A DNA stretch of 12,550 nt, taken from NCBI GenBank assembly GCA_955652255.1, contig CATPAW010000099.1, positions 1 through 12,550 of the forward strand. The letters are read 5' to 3'. Below the pieces are notes generated by a model. It did not search any database, was not told the origin of the DNA, and saw only the letters and a list, made by a program, of their open reading frames with translations. Positions 1-5,801 of the stretch are shown here, piece by piece (the first letter of the stretch is position 1; every line of letters begins with the position of its first letter). The position numbers and the translations under genes were made by a program. This stretch comes from an uncultured Chthoniobacterales bacterium. Lineage in GTDB: Bacteria; Verrucomicrobiota; Verrucomicrobiia; Chthoniobacterales; UBA10450.

Positions 1-58
1 AGCGCTCAAATACCAACTCGAGGCGCTGCAGGTGCGGTTTTCGATTTTCGGTGGTCAT
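1..58 (-). CDS. 5' end of an unidentified gene (possible REP-associated transposase)
   Basis: An open frame begins with ATG at 58 and runs off the window edge, reading MTTENRKPHLQRLELVFER. It lies 9 bases after the hemA stop and in the same frame as hemA. Its ATG sits in the loop of a REP-like hairpin. The basic start followed by a short 'LELVFER' stretch recalls the N-terminus of some REP-associated tyrosine transposases (Y1/RAYT family), which often sit beside such hairpins. Nineteen codons cannot prove this. It could also be a chance open frame or another small gene. Confidence 0.25.
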   Translation of the reverse strand, partial: MTTENRKPHLQRLELVFER

Positions 59-73
59 AGACCGCCGCTACAG
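49..73. repeat. REP-like hairpin with CTACAG end
   Basis: Bases 49-56 (cggtggtc) pair with 60-67 (gaccgccg) around a 3-base loop, with one G-T pair, and are followed by ctacag. It overlaps the stop codon of hemA (68-70). The same CGCCGCTACA/TGTAGCGGC ending appears in other hairpins of this window (6278-6301, 6888-6990, 8330-8391), which suggests a dispersed repeat family. It could also end hemA transcription, although no T-run follows it. Confidence 0.5.
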
Positions 74-1138
74 CTCGGACGTGCGCAGCGGACTTTCGCC
101 GATCGGCGGATGTTCGGCATCTCGCGATGCGCGATTCAATCCACGCGAAATCAATTTGCCAAACTCCGCGACGTGTTCGGCGATGATTGCTTCCGCCGCG
201 GCAATCTGCTGCCGGCGCAAGGCGAGCGATTGCTGCGCGACCGATTGCAACGAATCGATGTCGTAAAGATAAACACCATCCATCTCGTTGACGCTTGGGT
301 CGACATCGCGGGGCACCGCAATGTCGATGATGAAAAGCGGACGGTCGATCCGATTGCGCAACATCGGCCCGAGATTCTCCGGCATGAGCAAGGGCGCCTC
401 GGACGATGTCGATGTAATCAGGATGTCTATCTCGCGGCATTGCTCGCGCCAGTCATCGAACCCAATGGCGCGACCGTCCACAAGTCGCGCCAGTTCTCGC
501 GCGCGATCCAACGAACGATTGCTCACGCGCAGATCGGTGACACCGCGCGTGACCAGAGCGCGCGACGTACGTTCGCTTGTCTCGCCCGCGCCGAGAACGA
601 GAACCTTGCGCCCGGCCAGGTCGCCAAAGATTTTTTCGGCGAGATCGACCGCGACCGAGCCGACCGAGACCGAGCCGCGCGTGATCTCAGTGTGAGTGCG
701 AACTTGCTTCGCGACGCGGAATGCGCGTTGGAACAAGCGATGCAGATACGGCCCCGCCGCGCCAGACGCACGCGCAGATTCGTACGCTTTCTTCGCCTGG
801 CCGAGAATTTCGGTTTCGCCAACAACCATTGAGTCAAGACCCGACGCGACGCGGAAGAGATGCTGTGCGCATTGCGCGTCTTCGTACCGATAAAACGGAG
901 CCGAATCAGGCGGGATGTGCTTGTCGATCGTACAAGCGAGGCAACGGGCGATATCCAACGTCGATACACGTGTTTCCGATGCGCCGTAAACTTCCACCCG
1001 GTTGCAAGTCGTCAGCACGAACGCCTCCACGCAACCAGAATGTCGCAACACACAATCCGTTTCCGCGTTTCCAGCGAAACGTTCACGCGTCTCGACGTCA
1101 GCATTGTGATGGCTCAGGCCGACGCAGAAAAGATTCAT
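68..1138 (-). CDS. hemA: Glutamyl-tRNA reductase
   Basis: Reduces glutamyl-tRNA(Glu) with NADPH to glutamate-1-semialdehyde, the first committed step of the C5 tetrapyrrole (heme) pathway, in the cytosol. Visible marks: the start MNLFCVGLSHHNADVETRE typical of the family, the catalytic cysteine in TTCNR (Cys45), the signature SGLDSMVVGETEILGQ at 99-114, a conserved His93 just before it, and the NADPH-binding GAGE at 183-186. At 356 residues it is shorter than the roughly 420 common in proteobacteria. It ends soon after the long helix, so most of the C-terminal dimerisation domain is missing or reduced. The ATG at 1138 overlaps the stop codon of the upstream hemX-like gene (ATGA), so the two are probably co-transcribed and translationally coupled. 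Confidence 0.95.
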   Translation of the reverse strand: MNLFCVGLSHHNADVETRERFAGNAETDCVLRHSGCVEAFVLTTCNRVEVYGASETRVSTLDIARCLACTIDKHIPPDSAPFYRYEDAQCAQHLFRVASGLDSMVVGETEILGQAKKAYESARASGAAGPYLHRLFQRAFRVAKQVRTHTEITRGSVSVGSVAVDLAEKIFGDLAGRKVLVLGAGETSERTSRALVTRGVTDLRVSNRSLDRARELARLVDGRAIGFDDWREQCREIDILITSTSSEAPLLMPENLGPMLRNRIDRPLFIIDIAVPRDVDPSVNEMDGVYLYDIDSLQSVAQQSLALRRQQIAAAEAIIAEHVAEFGKLISRGLNRASRDAEHPPIGESPLRTSEL

Positions 1139-1926
1139 GGAGTGTGCATCTGGGCGGTGAAAGTGATACCCCAGAGAAGGGTGAGCGCCGCGCTAAATCC
1201 GATAATGCAAAGCGCAGCTATGCGTTTCGGAGTAAACCGGCGCAGATGTCGGCCTTGCAAAATCGCACCGTAAAGCAGCCAGACGCCGATCGCGCAAACC
1301 ACTTGCACCCACGGCAGCGGTTGCCCGACAAAAAAACCGCTCACCAGCCCGACCGTGTAAAGCGCAAATCCCCACCAAAGCAGCCGCGTGATCGCCGCGA
1401 AGAGATCGCTCAACGGCGGCAGATGATAAAAAATGGAATGCAACTGATGCGTCTTGAGCTGGCGCTCTTGCACGAGATACATTACGCCCGCGATGCCAGC
1501 GAGCGCGAATGCGCCGTAGGCCACGAGCGAGATCGAGGCGTGAAATTCCAGCCACGGATTCGCCGGCAATCGCGCCGGATGGAAATTGTCGATCTTGGCC
1601 AGTAACGTAAATGTTTGAATGATAAAAACGAGCGGCGCCGTGAACGCGCCCATCAGCGAAAGGCGATAGGCCGGTCCGATCAGCATGTAAATCAGCGCAA
1701 TCGACCAGGCGAGGAAAATGAAAACCTCAAACAAATTCGTGATCGGACAGCGGCCAAGTGCATGACCGCGGATCGACAAGAACGCCGTCTGAAAAATAAA
1801 TCCCAATCCAATCGCGAGAAAATTAAATCGCCCCGGCCGAAAAATTCCCGCGCGCAACGCGATGATCGTGCGCAAGACGGCGGCCAAAAAACAAACAGTC
1901 GAAAGGATGAGAAGATGTCGATCCAT
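1135..1926 (-). CDS. hemX: HemX/CcsA-like cytochrome c assembly family membrane protein
   Basis: An integral membrane protein of 263 residues with about eight hydrophobic helices. It resembles the CcsA/ResC/HemX family, including a Trp-containing segment before a helix (NPWLEFHASISL). In Bacillus, HemX sits beside HemA and lowers HemA level. Related CcsA proteins handle heme for cytochrome c maturation. The 4-bp overlap with hemA supports the HemX reading rather than a dedicated cytochrome c maturase subunit. The ATG at 1926 was chosen. An in-frame GTG at 1950 would add eight residues (MILESLRA), and neither start has a clear ribosome binding site. Bases 1772-1803 of this gene recur at the end of the tetR gene downstream (3337-3368). 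Confidence 0.8.
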   Translation of the reverse strand: MDRHLLILSTVCFLAAVLRTIIALRAGIFRPGRFNFLAIGLGFIFQTAFLSIRGHALGRCPITNLFEVFIFLAWSIALIYMLIGPAYRLSLMGAFTAPLVFIIQTFTLLAKIDNFHPARLPANPWLEFHASISLVAYGAFALAGIAGVMYLVQERQLKTHQLHSIFYHLPPLSDLFAAITRLLWWGFALYTVGLVSGFFVGQPLPWVQVVCAIGVWLLYGAILQGRHLRRFTPKRIAALCIIGFSAALTLLWGITFTAQMHTP

Positions 1927-1940
1927 CGCGCGCAACGATT

Positions 1941-1984
1941 CTAAGATCACGCGCCTGGCTTGGCAATCCTGCGGCCACGCGAAT
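1941..1984. repeat. Source copy of the 'ggcttggcaatcc' repeat at the hemX 5' side
   Basis: Bases 1941-1973 match 3374-3406 at about 30 of 33 positions, and bases 1955-1984 match 4096-4125 at about 25 of 30. The shared core is ggcttggcaatcctgcg. All three copies are in the same orientation and lie at gene junctions. This copy spans the hemX translation start region and the stop codon of the next upstream gene. Because the second copy also carries coding sequence of hemX, this one is the likely source. Confidence 0.75.
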
Positions 1985-2661
1985 CATCTGCCGACCACGC
2001 GCGATTCAACGGCAGTTGGCAGATCGTTTCTCTTCAGTCTCCACAATAATATCCCAACAAGAAGGAACCAGATGATCTGGGCTAGCATGACCAAATGCAC
2101 GGCGTGCGCGTTTCCCGAGGCTCCGGCTGCAATGGCAACAACACTGCCCACCCCCAATACGAGGCCATAGATTGCCGAACCCAGAGGAAGTAAACGAGTT
2201 TTTAAAATCGAAGCCGACCAGAGCACGATCGCGACGGCCGAAGCCACGACAAAAACCTGCGCAAATGCCTCATTGAGCAGTTCACTATATATAAAGAGAA
2301 TGCACCACTGCCCACTCGCTGGAGGCTTGTCGAAAATAACATGACGCAGCACGCTTGGGCCGACGAACCCATCAACGGTGGCGGCCGACATCACCGCGGC
2401 GGACGCGAATCCATAAATCACGAGGGCTGCAATCGCGATGCGGTTCAGCGCCAGGCAGCGGGTGAGTGCAAGGGCGCCGAGGAACACGATCGACATACTG
2501 GCAATGGCGAGCGAATGCGCGCTCACCATCATCGCGGCTGTGTGCGCGAACTTGTCCGGCGCAAACAGATCGTGACCACCAGACGGGTGAATAATCAAGG
2601 TGATGATGGTGCCGATTGTCCCGGCGATTAGTGCGATGCCGCCCGCGCGATTGTCCTTCAT
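1984..2661 (-). CDS. Hypothetical six-helix membrane protein
   Basis: A 225-residue protein with about six hydrophobic segments, the first beginning soon after MKDNRAGGIALIAG and the last ending in LLVGILLWRLKR. The segment around IHPSGGHDLFAPDKFAHTAA lies outside the first helix. I do not recognise a named family with certainty. It has no visible catalytic motif. The ATG at 2661 was chosen, and a GTG at 2679 would add six residues. It is transcribed divergently from the TetR regulator at 2735, with 73 bases between, so it is a natural candidate for the regulator's target. It lies only 57 bases upstream of hemX on the same strand and could read through into it. Confidence 0.7.
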   Translation of the reverse strand: MKDNRAGGIALIAGTIGTIITLIIHPSGGHDLFAPDKFAHTAAMMVSAHSLAIASMSIVFLGALALTRCLALNRIAIAALVIYGFASAAVMSAATVDGFVGPSVLRHVIFDKPPASGQWCILFIYSELLNEAFAQVFVVASAVAIVLWSASILKTRLLPLGSAIYGLVLGVGSVVAIAAGASGNAHAVHLVMLAQIIWFLLVGILLWRLKRNDLPTAVESRVVGR

Positions 2662-2734
2662 GGTTCGCAGCTTGAACACCGAAAATTAAGTTGTCCATTG
2701 TGAGCAGCCCGAAATCGAACAGCGAGGCCGCTCG
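2662..2734. promoter_or_regulatory. Divergent intergenic region, candidate TetR operator
   Basis: This 73-bp region must hold the promoters of both the membrane protein and the regulator. Short inverted repeats are visible: gttc at 2663-2666 with gaac at 2674-2677, and cgag at 2723-2726 with ctcg at 2731-2734. Both are weak compared with typical TetR-family operators. GAGG at 2724-2727, seven bases before the regulator's ATG, fits a ribosome binding site. The regulatory role is inferred from the gene arrangement. Confidence 0.35.
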
Positions 2735-3364
2735 ATGTCCAAAAACGCCACTGTCTTGAACCCAAAGATCGATCGGCGCATTCGCCGCACGCGCGACCGA
2801 CTCGGCGACGCGCTCGTCAATCTCATTCTGCAGAAACCGTTCGAGACCGTCACCGTTCAGGAAGTGCTCGATCGCGCTGAGGTCAGTCGCTCGACCTTCT
2901 ACATGCACTATCGCAATAAGGAGGACCTGTTTCTCAGCGACGTTGACGAGTTCTGGGAAGGAATGGCCACGGCCCTTGCGCGGCGCAGCGAGGCGTCCGA
3001 TCGCCTTGCGCCGGTGCGCGAACTATTCGGTCACGTTATCGAGATGCCCCATCTCTCCAGGGCCATGGCCGCCTCAGGCCGTATGCACGATGTCTTTGAA
3101 TTGGCCGAAGGACATTTCGCAAGAGGAATCGAACAGCGTCTGGCGACCTCGCCGCGCGCTTGCAGAATCAGCTTGGAATCTCGTGTTCCTGTCGCGCACG
3201 CGCTCGCTGGAAGTTTGGTCTCGCTCCTTTCGTGGTGGATTCGTCACGGCATGCGCGAATCACCAGCCCGCATGGACGAACTCTATCACTCCATGGCCTG
3301 GACCGGCGTCAACTCCGCGATCAATCCTGGACGCGCATCGACAAGAACGCTGTCTAAAAAATAA
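2735..3364 (+). CDS. TetR/AcrR family transcriptional regulator
   Basis: A 209-residue DNA-binding repressor. The N-terminal helix-turn-helix is clear at about residues 40-60: VQEVLDRAEVSRSTFYMHY, then RNKEDLF, as in TetR-family proteins. The rest (about 70-200) is a helical ligand-binding and dimer domain without a recognisable ligand motif. The ATG at 2735 follows GAGG by seven bases. The partner in the divergent pair is the membrane protein at 1984-2661, so it may repress that gene and itself. The last eight or nine residues (STRTLSKK) and the stop codon lie in DNA that is a copy of hemX coding sequence read from the other strand. The original C-terminus has therefore probably been replaced or extended. 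Confidence 0.88.
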   Translation: MSKNATVLNPKIDRRIRRTRDRLGDALVNLILQKPFETVTVQEVLDRAEVSRSTFYMHYRNKEDLFLSDVDEFWEGMATALARRSEASDRLAPVRELFGHVIEMPHLSRAMAASGRMHDVFELAEGHFARGIEQRLATSPRACRISLESRVPVAHALAGSLVSLLSWWIRHGMRESPARMDELYHSMAWTGVNSAINPGRASTRTLSKK

Positions 3365-3406
3365 ATCCGAGCCCTAAGATCAGGCGCTCGGCTTGGCAAT
3401 CCTGCG
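3337..3406. repeat. Partial duplicate of hemX 5' region with internal deletion
   Basis: Bases 3337-3368 match 1772-1803 (inside hemX) at 30 of 32 positions, and 3374-3406 match 1941-1973 (hemX start region) at 30 of 33. The two blocks are 5 bases apart here but 137 bases apart in hemX, so this is one duplicated segment with an internal deletion. It lies in the same orientation as the source. The copy supplies the stop codon of the tetR gene. Confidence 0.8.
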
Positions 3407-3420
3407 CGGCGCTTCGGCGC

Positions 3421-3445
3421 ATTGGACGTTGAGCGTTGGACGTTT
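3421..3445. repeat. Short heptameric GTTGGAC-type repeat
   Basis: The run ttggacgttgagcgttggac shows a 7-base period with units like gttggac and gttgagc. It is the same kind as the longer array at 7311-7420. Such tracts are common between genes in Verrucomicrobiota. No gene function is implied. Confidence 0.6.
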
Positions 3446-3515
3446 TCTGAATGCTTATCGTGAATCTCGCTTTGTGCTCGTCATTTGAACCCAGACCCGG
3501 CAATCATCCCCGATC

Positions 3516-3938
3516 ATGAATATCAAACGCCTGCTTCTCGCTATCGTCGCTGCATTCGTCGTCATCTTTGCGACCGACTTTCTAATCCATGGCATTTGGA
3601 TGATGCCCGATTATCGGGCGACACAACAGCTCTGGCGAACCGACTCGGAAATGCAGGCGCGCATCGCCTGGATGTACGCTGCGCAACTTCTTTGGGCGAT
3701 CACCTTCGTCCTGCTTTGGACTCGCTGGGCCAACACCGCGCATCTTAGCTGCGCCGTGGGCTACGGGTTGCTCATGGGCCTCTTCTCCGGAGTCTGGGCC
3801 ATCGTCATGTACGTCGTCGTGCCCATGCCCTGTGAAATCGCCGCCAAATGGTTCTTCGCCGGCATTGTGCAATCCATCCTCGTCGGCCTCGTCACCTTCT
3901 ACGTTTACAAACCGAAACCGCCCCCGCCGAAAATGTAG
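3516..3938 (+). CDS. Small hypothetical membrane protein
   Basis: A 140-residue protein with four predicted membrane helices: about residues 5-25 (LLLAIVAAFVVIFATDFLIH), 50-68, 80-102 and 112-131. It ends in a proline-rich basic tail (YKPKPPPPKM). There is no catalytic motif and I do not recognise the family. The first helix, with a DFLIHG motif near its end, and the even spacing suggest a conserved integral membrane protein, not a chance frame. No good ribosome binding site precedes the ATG at 3516. The gene stands alone between a tetR gene and a repeat-rich segment. A 7-bp-stem hairpin covers its stop codon. Confidence 0.65.
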   Translation: MNIKRLLLAIVAAFVVIFATDFLIHGIWMMPDYRATQQLWRTDSEMQARIAWMYAAQLLWAITFVLLWTRWANTAHLSCAVGYGLLMGLFSGVWAIVMYVVVPMPCEIAAKWFFAGIVQSILVGLVTFYVYKPKPPPPKM

Positions 3939-3951
3939 CTGCGCGCTACAT
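3933..3951. terminator. Hairpin over the stop codon
   Basis: The arms atgtagc (3933-3939) and gctacat (3945-3951) pair perfectly around a 5-base loop. The stop codon TAG (3936-3938) lies inside the stem. No T-run follows, so rho-independent termination is uncertain. The TGTAGC ending links it to the other REP-like hairpins of the window. Confidence 0.4.
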
Positions 3952-3955
3952 CAGT

Positions 3956-4075
3956 CGCAGGTTGGGTAACGATACGCCGGTAGTGAAGGTGGCCAAAGAA
4001 CTGGCTTGCCGTTGTTTCAGTGTGTTTACCGTGAAACGCAACGACTTCGATCGTGCCAGGGGCTTTAAGCTATAG
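3956..4075 (+). pseudogene. Possible gene remnant (perhaps transposase C-terminus)
   Basis: An open stretch of 39 codons without its own start reads RRLGNDTPVVKVAKELACRC and continues to a stop at 4073-4075. The basic-hydrophobic pattern VVKVAKELACRCFSVF vaguely resembles the C-terminal end of IS110-type transposases. The resemblance is weak and may be chance. It lies between a solitary gene and the third copy of the ggcttggcaatcc repeat, in the less GC-rich part of the window, so debris of a mobile element would not be surprising. Confidence 0.2.
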
Positions 4076-4095
4076 CGAAGTCGGTGTAGCATTTT

Positions 4096-4125
4096 CTGGC
4101 TTGGCAATCCGGCGACTGCACGAAT
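4096..4125. repeat. Third copy of the ggcttggcaatcc repeat
   Basis: Bases 4096-4125 match 1955-1984 at about 25 of 30 positions, including 15 identical bases at the start (ctggcttggcaatcc). Unlike the copy at 3374-3406, no hemX coding sequence comes with it. It sits exactly where the 3' half of the attC-like element starting at 4189 would be expected, so it may mark a deletion or insertion joint. Confidence 0.6.
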
Positions 4126-4130
4126 TTCTT

Positions 4131-4262
4131 CTACTTTCTAATTCCTACTTTTACTTTCTCCGGCAATTGGCTGCATCGCCTGGTTAAGCCCTTCGATGCC
4201 CATACCAGCCCAAGCAACGGCGAAGGAACAATAATTCGAGCGCGATCAGATTCGCCCTTCAT
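4131..4262 (-). other. Short open frame running into the truncated attC-like site
   Basis: ATG at 4262 opens a 43-codon frame starting MKGESDRARIIVPSPLLG. It passes straight through the attC-like half-site, which it translates as GLTRRCSQ, and stops at 4131. The first seven residues are also encoded just inside the other border of the reductase segment (5340, MKGESDCVQLG and stop). It may be the remains of a small cassette ORF rather than a working gene. Confidence 0.2.
4169..4189 (-). other. attC-like 5' half-site, truncated
   Basis: Read on the minus strand from 4189, the sequence is GCTTAACCAGGCGATGCAGC. GCTTAAC fits the integron R'' core RYYYAAC, and the following bases align with the 5' half of the element at 5345-5427 (GCCTAATCAGGCGCTGCAGC). 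A purine-rich stretch follows in both. No GTTRRRY 3' core is visible within the next 120 bases, so the site is incomplete. Repeat DNA (4096-4125) takes its place. It lies downstream of the reductase gene, where a cassette's attC belongs. Confidence 0.5.
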
Positions 4263-4265
4263 ATA
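4245..4265. repeat. 21-bp direct repeat, copy 1
   Basis: atcagattcgcccttcatata is identical to 5323-5343 and in the same orientation. The similarity continues for a few bases on each side. The pair brackets the aldo/keto reductase gene inside the presumed cassette. Confidence 0.85.
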
Positions 4266-4275
4266 ATCTTTAGGG

Positions 4276-5208
4276 TTAGAATCCGACGAAGAGTGAGGCC
4301 ATGTGCTGCCGTGTTTTGGCATCGGGCAGCCGGCCAACTCCTGCCGCCATGTTATCTTCGAGGTGTTGCGGATTATTTGTGGCAGGGATCACGCAAGTGA
4401 CCGCCGGGTGAGCCACAATCCACTTCAACAAAAATTGAGCCCAGGAGTGGCAATCGAATTCCGCAGCCCACGCCGGCAGGGGTTTTGCGGCAATACTTCG
4501 AAGCACACCGCCACCGCCAAAAGGACGATTAATAATGACCGCCATGCGAAGTTCCTGGGCGAGCGGCAAGATGCGCTGAGCCGCACCTCGATCCACCAGC
4601 GAATAATTGATCTGGACGAAATCGGGCTTCTCGACCCTCATGATTCTTTCTACCTCGCCGAAGCCGCGGTCCTCGGAATAGGTGATCCCGGTATAGCGGA
4701 TTCGTCCCTTCGACTTCCATTCGCGAAGTGAACCCATCTGGGTTTCGACATCGGCCAAATTGTGCACCTGCATCAGATCGATCTTGCTGGTTTGAAAACG
4801 CTCCAATGAGCGCTGCATCTGGGCAATCCCATCTTCCTTACCTTTGGTCCACACCTTCGTCGCGATGAAAAGCGAATTGCGCAGATGCGATTTGGCAGCG
4901 AGGTCACCGATCACTCCTTCGGCATTGCCATACATCGGCGAGGAATCGATTACCTTCCCGCCGTGTTTCACAAAAAGCGCCAGCACTTCTCCGAGCGGTT
5001 TTAGTTGAGGCGAGCCGGGACGAACGTCGAATGTTACCGCGCTACCGAGTCCAATAACTGGAAGCTTCTCACCTGTCGACGGAACAGAGCGCATCAACCG
5101 GGATCCGTCAGCCGCGTAGATGGGCGATGTCCCAATCGGCAGGAACGCGCTGGCAGCAGTCGCGCCGATTAACTTCGCTGCTCGCCGTCGTGAAATCGTA
5201 TCGTGCAT
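4276..5208 (-). CDS. Tat-exported aldo/keto reductase
   Basis: A 310-residue NAD(P)H-dependent oxidoreductase of the aldo/keto reductase superfamily, with a TIM-barrel fold. The N-terminus MHDTISRRRAAKLIGATAAS is a twin-arginine signal, so the folded enzyme is probably exported with its cofactor. The catalytic tetrad is visible: Asp88 and Tyr93 in VIDSSPMYG, Lys118 in FIATKVW, and His149 in LMQVHN. Late motifs INRPFGGGG and TCVIPATNNPQHLEDN fit cofactor-phosphate binding. The substrate is unknown. ATG at 5208 was chosen, and a GTG at 5226 would add six residues before the signal. The gene is flanked by attC-like sites and 21-bp direct repeats, and its base composition is milder than that of the housekeeping genes, which suggests acquisition as a gene cassette. 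Confidence 0.88.
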   Translation of the reverse strand: MHDTISRRRAAKLIGATAASAFLPIGTSPIYAADGSRLMRSVPSTGEKLPVIGLGSAVTFDVRPGSPQLKPLGEVLALFVKHGGKVIDSSPMYGNAEGVIGDLAAKSHLRNSLFIATKVWTKGKEDGIAQMQRSLERFQTSKIDLMQVHNLADVETQMGSLREWKSKGRIRYTGITYSEDRGFGEVERIMRVEKPDFVQINYSLVDRGAAQRILPLAQELRMAVIINRPFGGGGVLRSIAAKPLPAWAAEFDCHSWAQFLLKWIVAHPAVTCVIPATNNPQHLEDNMAAGVGRLPDAKTRQHMASLFVGF

Positions 5209-5229
5209 CGTAAGGCGCACACTCACGGT

Positions 5230-5258
5230 AACATTGGTTGGTTAGGAGTTGCGGTCAA
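5230..5258 (-). promoter_or_regulatory. Candidate promoter of the aldo/keto reductase
   Basis: On the minus strand TTGACC (5258-5253) is followed after 17 bases by AATGTT (5235-5230), which ends 21 bases upstream of the ATG at 5208. The -35 box is good and the -10 box poor. A promoter within the cassette would explain expression without an upstream integron promoter, but this is weak evidence. Confidence 0.25.
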
Positions 5259-5322
5259 ATCGCCGATGACCAATGTGGCAGTTGTGATCGTTAAGAGTGA
5301 AGTTTTAGCCGAGCTGGACGCA

Positions 5323-5343
5323 ATCAGATTCGCCCTTCATATA
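5323..5343. repeat. 21-bp direct repeat, copy 2
   Basis: Identical to 4245-4265. This copy starts two bases from the GTTAGAT core of the attC-like site, at the presumed beginning of the reductase cassette. The short frame it opens on the minus strand (ATG at 5340) reads MKGESDCVQLG and stops. Confidence 0.85.
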
Positions 5344-5344
5344 G

Positions 5345-5427
5345 ATCTAACGAGACCAAGATCTTTCTACTTTAGCCTTTTTACTTTTCAATTTCCTTCA
5401 GCGGTCGGCTGCAGCGCCTGATTAGGC
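5345..5427 (-). other. attC-like integron recombination site (83 bp)
   Basis: Minus-strand reading: R''-like GCCTAAT (5427-5421) contains the VOC stop codon TAA, then CAGGCGCTGCAGCCGACC, a purine-rich middle, and CTCGTTAGAT ending in the R'-like core GTTAGAT (5351-5345), which fits GTTRRRY exactly. The plus-strand form of the 5' half (TCGGCTGCAGCGCCTGATTAGGC) has the pattern TCSGCT...GTTAGVC used to amplify environmental cassettes, apart from an A in place of G in the core. The total length fits known attC sites (about 57-141 bp). The two halves pair only imperfectly (CTAA with TTAG, GACC with GGTC), so activity is doubtful. Confidence 0.6.
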
Positions 5428-5799
5428 CTTGACACGCCAAGGAGGATTGAGCCGGTGTTCACCGGCATGGTAAAGGCAAATGATATTGCCAGCGGGATCA
5501 ACAAGCCGAGCCTCACGCCACAGCCATGGCTCGTCACGGGGCTCCTGCGCAAACTTTAGGCCCATTTCTTTAAGCAGGGCCACCTGTTGATCCAACGATG
5601 AGCACTCGAAATATACAATTGTCTGCGCAGGCTCGCCGACTGCATCGACCGCGTGAACCGAGAACGTAGCGTTGCCCACAGTCGACCTGAAGCGGGCGTA
5701 GTGCGGCTCGTCAACGATAAGCTCAAAACCCATCTTTCGGTAAAACGCCACAGACGCCGCGACATCAATCGCTGGAAGAGTGACTTGGTTGAGCTCCAT
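5422..5799 (-). CDS. VOC superfamily protein (glyoxalase/bleomycin-resistance-like)
   Basis: A 125-residue protein with the paired beta-alpha-beta modules of the vicinal oxygen chelate fold. Module 1 is about 1-55 (MELNQVTLPAIDVAASVAFYRKMGF, ending in ATFSVHAVD), and module 2 about 58-115 (TIVYFECSSLDQQVALLKEMG, ending in ARLVDPAGNIICLYHAGEHR). DPAGNIICLYH is the usual closing motif. Members include glyoxalase I, dioxygenases and antibiotic-binding proteins, and the sequence alone does not show which applies. Small VOC proteins are frequent cargo of integron cassettes. The start ATG lies just three bases after a GTTAGGC core on the coding strand, and the stop codon lies in the core of an attC-like site, exactly the compact layout of a gene cassette. 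Confidence 0.87.
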   Translation of the reverse strand: MELNQVTLPAIDVAASVAFYRKMGFELIVDEPHYARFRSTVGNATFSVHAVDAVGEPAQTIVYFECSSLDQQVALLKEMGLKFAQEPRDEPWLWREARLVDPAGNIICLYHAGEHRLNPPWRVKA

Positions 5800-5801
5800 A
5801 G

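Noticed and set aside
32..832. 266-codon open frame on the plus strand
   Set aside because: It is antisense to hemA, whose motifs are unmistakable. The GC-rich codon pattern keeps the opposite strand open, and the translation is rich in Arg with no family pattern.
721..1605. 294-codon open frame on the plus strand
   Set aside because: It lies across the antisense of hemA and hemX, is full of Arg, Gln and Lys, and shows no domain.
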